Of a DNA stretch of 64,000 nucleotides, positions 61,481 through 64,000 are shown one piece after another. The notes beneath the pieces were generated by a model. That model saw nothing but the letters and a program-made list of their open reading frames with translations, had not been told where the DNA came from and did no database searches. The position numbers and the translations under genes are program-made. Numbering within the stretch: position 1 is the stretch's first letter; each line of letters opens with the position of its first letter. The DNA is from CAWJKP01 sp963843465. GTDB lineage: Bacteria > Planctomycetota > Planctomycetia > Pirellulales > Thermoguttaceae. Location: contig CAWJKP010000006.1 of assembly GCA_963843465.1 (NCBI GenBank), forward strand, positions 1-64,000, written 5' to 3'.

Positions 61481-61936
61481 ATGGATTCCACCCCCGACAT
61501 CCTCGATGGCGTGAACTGCTGCCCGGCTTGTAACCGGGAGGTGTCGATCGAGGGCATCGACTCCCCGGGCGATCTCCCCTGTTCGGGGTGTGGGCGGCTG
61601 CTTTGGTTCGTGCGAAAACGGGTCAACGACATCGCCGTGCTGACCTTCCTCCCTGGGCTGCTTTCCGGCAGTGAAAGCGAGGGGCGGCTGGATGAGGTCG
61701 TTTCCGCCACCAACGGATTGACCCGGGTCGTGGTCAACTTGTCCCATCTCCGCTTTGTCTCCAGCCTGTTTCTCGGCATGATGGTCGGTTTGCGTCGCAG
61801 ACTGGCCGCCGGCGCCGGGTCACTCAAGGTCTGTGGCCTCAACGAGAAAAGCTCCGAAGCCTTCCGCACCGCGGGAATTGACCGCCTGCTGGACCTCTGC
61901 GACGACGAGCCGACCGCCATCGCCCGCCTCGGGTGA
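61481..61936 (+). CDS. Zinc-ribbon plus STAS-domain protein
   Basis: 151 residues. N-terminal zinc ribbon with CxxC pairs C14/C17 (CPAC) and C34/C37 (CSGC), followed by a STAS domain: DIAVLTFLPGLLSGSESEG, RVVVNLSHLRFVSSLFLGMMVGLRRR, GSLKVCGLNEKSSEAFRTAGIDRLL. The usual phosphorylated serine of anti-sigma antagonists (D-S-S/T-G) is replaced by FVSSLFLG, so S-S may serve. STAS proteins bind anti-sigma kinases or related partners. No partner kinase is adjacent. Confidence 0.75.
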   Translation: MDSTPDILDGVNCCPACNREVSIEGIDSPGDLPCSGCGRLLWFVRKRVNDIAVLTFLPGLLSGSESEGRLDEVVSATNGLTRVVVNLSHLRFVSSLFLGMMVGLRRRLAAGAGSLKVCGLNEKSSEAFRTAGIDRLLDLCDDEPTAIARLG

Positions 61937-62077
61937 CCGGGTAAAGATGCTAGGGTTAGCCCCCTCTCCAGGCTTATTGCCGTTTGGAGCATCGGCGTGG
62001 TACAAAGAGCATCGTTGTCGGCGGCCCGGAACACCGTCGGCCAAACGTCGCAAGTCCTATTCTGGAAGGAGAGGCCC

Positions 62078-62833
62078 ATGTCTCGTCTCATTTCGCTGGC
62101 TCTGTTGGGCACGTCCGCGTGGCTTCTGGCCTCGCCGGCTGTCCTCGCGCAGAGAGTACCTCCCGACAAGAAACCGCGGCCGCCTGCCATCGATGCACGC
62201 CGACCAGGGAACGTGGCGAAGATCAAACAGGCCCTCGACTCGGCGACGCAGGTTGAGTTCGTCGAGACACCGTTGCAGGACGTGATCGACTACCTCAAGG
62301 ATTGCTACCACATCGAGATCCAGCTCGACGCCAAGGCGCTCAAGGACGTGGGCGTCGACCCGACCACGCCGATCACCAAGAACCTCAAGGGGATTTCCTT
62401 GTGGTCCGCCTTGGAACTCATGCTTCGTGAGCTCAAGTTGACCTACGTGATCCAGGACGAGGTGCTGTTGATCACCACGCCCAAGGAAGCCGCGTCGCAT
62501 TTGACTACGAAGGTCTACCCGGTCGCCGACCTGGTTGTTTGCCGGAACAGCAAGGGCGAATCCTGGGACGATTATGATACGCTGAGCGACGCGATCACGG
62601 CGACTATCCAGCCGGCTACGTGGGATCAAAACGGCGGCTCGGGATCGATCGCGGGCGCCAGTCTTGGCAAGGCGAAGATCCTGATTGTAAGCCAGTCGCA
62701 GGATGTCCACCAGCAGATTACCGATTTGCTGGAGCAAATCCGCGCCGTCGCCGCAGAAACCCCGGACGCGGGGCCGCCGCGGCGTGACAAGAAAGAGCCC
62801 GACTGCAGAGGCTGCTGCTTGCCCGCTGACTGA
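62078..62833 (+). CDS. Secreted STN/secretin-N-like protein
   Basis: 251 residues from ATG 62078 (AAGGAGAGG upstream). Signal peptide MSRLISLALLGTSAWLLASP, then KIKQALDSATQVEFVETPLQDVIDYLKDCYHIEIQLD and LWSALELMLRELKLTYVIQDEVLLITTP, the STN domain seen at the N-terminus of secretins and TonB receptors. The C-terminal part (DAITATIQPATWDQNGGSGSI... KILIVSQSQDVHQQITDLLEQIR) resembles the secretin N-domain repeats. No membrane-pore domain is present. It ends with a Cys-rich tail (CRGCCLP). Confidence 0.75.
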   Translation: MSRLISLALLGTSAWLLASPAVLAQRVPPDKKPRPPAIDARRPGNVAKIKQALDSATQVEFVETPLQDVIDYLKDCYHIEIQLDAKALKDVGVDPTTPITKNLKGISLWSALELMLRELKLTYVIQDEVLLITTPKEAASHLTTKVYPVADLVVCRNSKGESWDDYDTLSDAITATIQPATWDQNGGSGSIAGASLGKAKILIVSQSQDVHQQITDLLEQIRAVAAETPDAGPPRRDKKEPDCRGCCLPAD

Positions 62834-62857
62834 ACGGCTTACGAGGTGGAGGATTAG

Positions 62858-63181
62858 GTGGACCAACACGACGACAAAGAGCGAGATATGGAGCACGAAG
62901 TTCACCAACGCATTGTGCGGCCGGCGACGCCGGAAGAGAAGGAGCGCCACCGGCAAGTTCGAGAGAATATCGAAGAAGAGCTGCCGGAATTGAAGCAATG
63001 GGCACGTGAGGCGGCGGTGCGCCACGTCGGTCAGACACCCGTCGGTACGGTGTTCGGTGAGGAAGAGACGCACGTCGTCCAGGCCATCGATCATTACGTG
63101 GCGAGCCACGCTTTGGCCAACCGCAGTGCCGTGGTCCGAGAGGCGCTCGCGCAACTGCTGCGCATCGATATCGAGCGCTAA
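62858..63181 (+). CDS. Ribbon-helix-helix-like protein
   Basis: 107 residues from GTG 62858 (GGTGGAGG upstream); ATG 62888 is an alternative. A charged N-terminus precedes THVVQAIDHYVASHALANRSAVVREALAQLLR, which looks like the two helices of a CopG-type DNA-binding domain. No toxin is adjacent. A regulatory role is plausible but not shown. Confidence 0.6.
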   Translation: MDQHDDKERDMEHEVHQRIVRPATPEEKERHRQVRENIEEELPELKQWAREAAVRHVGQTPVGTVFGEEETHVVQAIDHYVASHALANRSAVVREALAQLLRIDIER

Positions 63182-63217
63182 CAATCTGGCCAACGCTGAG
63201 CGAAAGCCGATAGTCTA

Positions 63218-64000
63218 TTACTTTGTCCCGGGGGGAGAGACGGCACCGTCGCGGCTGGGATGGTAGTGGACGGAGACGTGGCGGAGGAAATCCAGATTGC
63301 GCCGCAGCCGCTCTTCCGCCCGGGTGGCGATCTCGTTGCCGGCCGCGACCGTGAGCGAGCTCTCCACGCCGATCGCCACGTCGACCATCAGGTAGTGGCC
63401 GATCTGGTGGACGCGGATCTCCTCGACCTCGTCGATCCCGGGAACTTCCTCCAACAGCGCGGATCCGCTGGGCCACCGGCTGGCTGGGAAAAAGATCCAT
63501 CAGCGAGGCCGAGGAATCGCGGAGAATCGTGATCCCCGTGGCGAGGATCACCAGGGCCACCACCGCCGCGGCCAGCGGGTCGAACCAGACGTAGTCGGCC
63601 CGGGCCAGCACGATGCCCAAGGTCGCCGTGCCCACGGAAAAGACGTCGTTGCGATGGTCGCGGGCCAAGGCCAGCACGGCCAGGCTGCCCGTCTGCCGGC
63701 TGATGCTGCGGGTGAAGAGGTACATCCCGATCTTCACCAGCCCGCTGAATACGGCCACCCACAAGGCTATCGCCGCGGCGACGTGGAGCTCGCTTCGGCC
63801 GGCAAGACGCAGGTAGACCTGGTTGATCGCGTTCCAGAAGATGGCCACCGCCGTGGCCATCACGAAGGAGCCGGTCACCAGGGCCGCGATGCTCTCCAGT
63901 TGCCGGTGGCCGAAGGGGTGCTCCCGGTCCGGCGGCTTGCGGGCCAGGACCATGAAGATCCGCACCACGATCAGGTACGCCACGTCGGACGTGGAGTTGA
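63218..64000 (-). CDS. Cation diffusion facilitator transporter, N-terminus outside window; frameshift near 63460
   Basis: The frame is open through the right edge, so the start lies beyond 64000. Membrane helices with CDF motifs: NSTSD-VAYLIVVRIFMVLA, the conserved PPDREHPFGHRQLES (metal-site His/Asp), ARDHRNDVFSVGTATLG with the second metal site HxxxD, and DPLAAAVVALVILATG. The cytoplasmic C-terminal domain (EEVPGIDEVEEIRVHQIGHYLMVDVAI) reads in another frame after SQPVAQRIRA. Loss of two bases (or one extra) near 63457-63464 explains this. CDF proteins export Zn, Fe, Mn or Co in exchange for protons. Confidence 0.85.

Overview
The window looks like a chromosomal segment of a planctomycete (phylum Planctomycetota, most likely class Planctomycetia and perhaps Pirellulales). 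This is inferred from gene families rather than from any marker tree. The pointers are a DUF1559 prepilin-like protein with its partner lipoprotein, a HYExAFE protein, a secreted repeat protein with DUF11-like and RTX-like modules, a GspE/PilB-like ATPase with membrane segments, an LptD/OstA-like outer-membrane protein, high G+C, and very many palindromic intergenic repeats.

Layout. 1-4.2 kb: the 3' part of a giant surface protein with 240-bp tandem repeats, then two duplicated genes for small Gly/Tyr-rich secreted proteins. 4.2-10.4 kb: an alpha-2-macroglobulin-like protein (minus strand). 10.7-15.9 kb: a polyphosphate operon (CHAD protein, Ppx/GppA, Ppk1, small membrane protein). 16.4-18.1 kb: Mrr-like nuclease and a UPF0175/PIN toxin-antitoxin pair. 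18.2-21.3 kb: esterase, Wzz-like protein, small membrane protein. 21.5-27.4 kb: trpF, ahcY, a DUF1015 gene, and parAB preceded by two parS-like palindromes. 27.5-30.75 kb: an accessory island bounded by two nearly identical tRNA(CAU) sequences, holding an antitoxin with a MazF remnant and a complete NotI-type restriction-modification system with a controller protein. 30.8-33.9 kb: short HicB-like gene and a large secreted protein. 34.4-39.8 kb: a CsrA-receiver fusion, membrane proteins, a degenerate PilB-like ATPase and PilT. 40-46.6 kb: hisF, ilvB, lactate permease. 46.8-51.9 kb: DUF4142 protein, glutamine amidotransferase, YkgJ-type protein, a low-G+C two-gene cassette, HYExAFE protein. 52-53.6 kb: an IS1182-like element. 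53.7-64 kb: DUF1559 protein and lipoprotein, ECF sigma operon, diacylglycerol kinase, LptD-like protein, STAS and secretin-like proteins, and a CDF transporter cut by the window edge.

Two cautions apply throughout. At least eight genes carry a one-base frameshift, mostly at short homopolymer runs. This looks more like consensus error in the assembly than real gene decay, and I join those frames in the annotation. Almost every intergenic gap contains inverted repeats from about ten recurring families. One family member lies in frame inside the lactate permease gene, and another creates spurious start codons upstream of several genes.

The most notable items are the NotI-like island between duplicated tRNAs (one copy has acquired a G3-U70 pair), the CsrA-helical-receiver fusion, the paired parS-like sites beside parAB, and the PilB-like ATPase that has lost its Walker A lysine while sitting beside an intact PilT.
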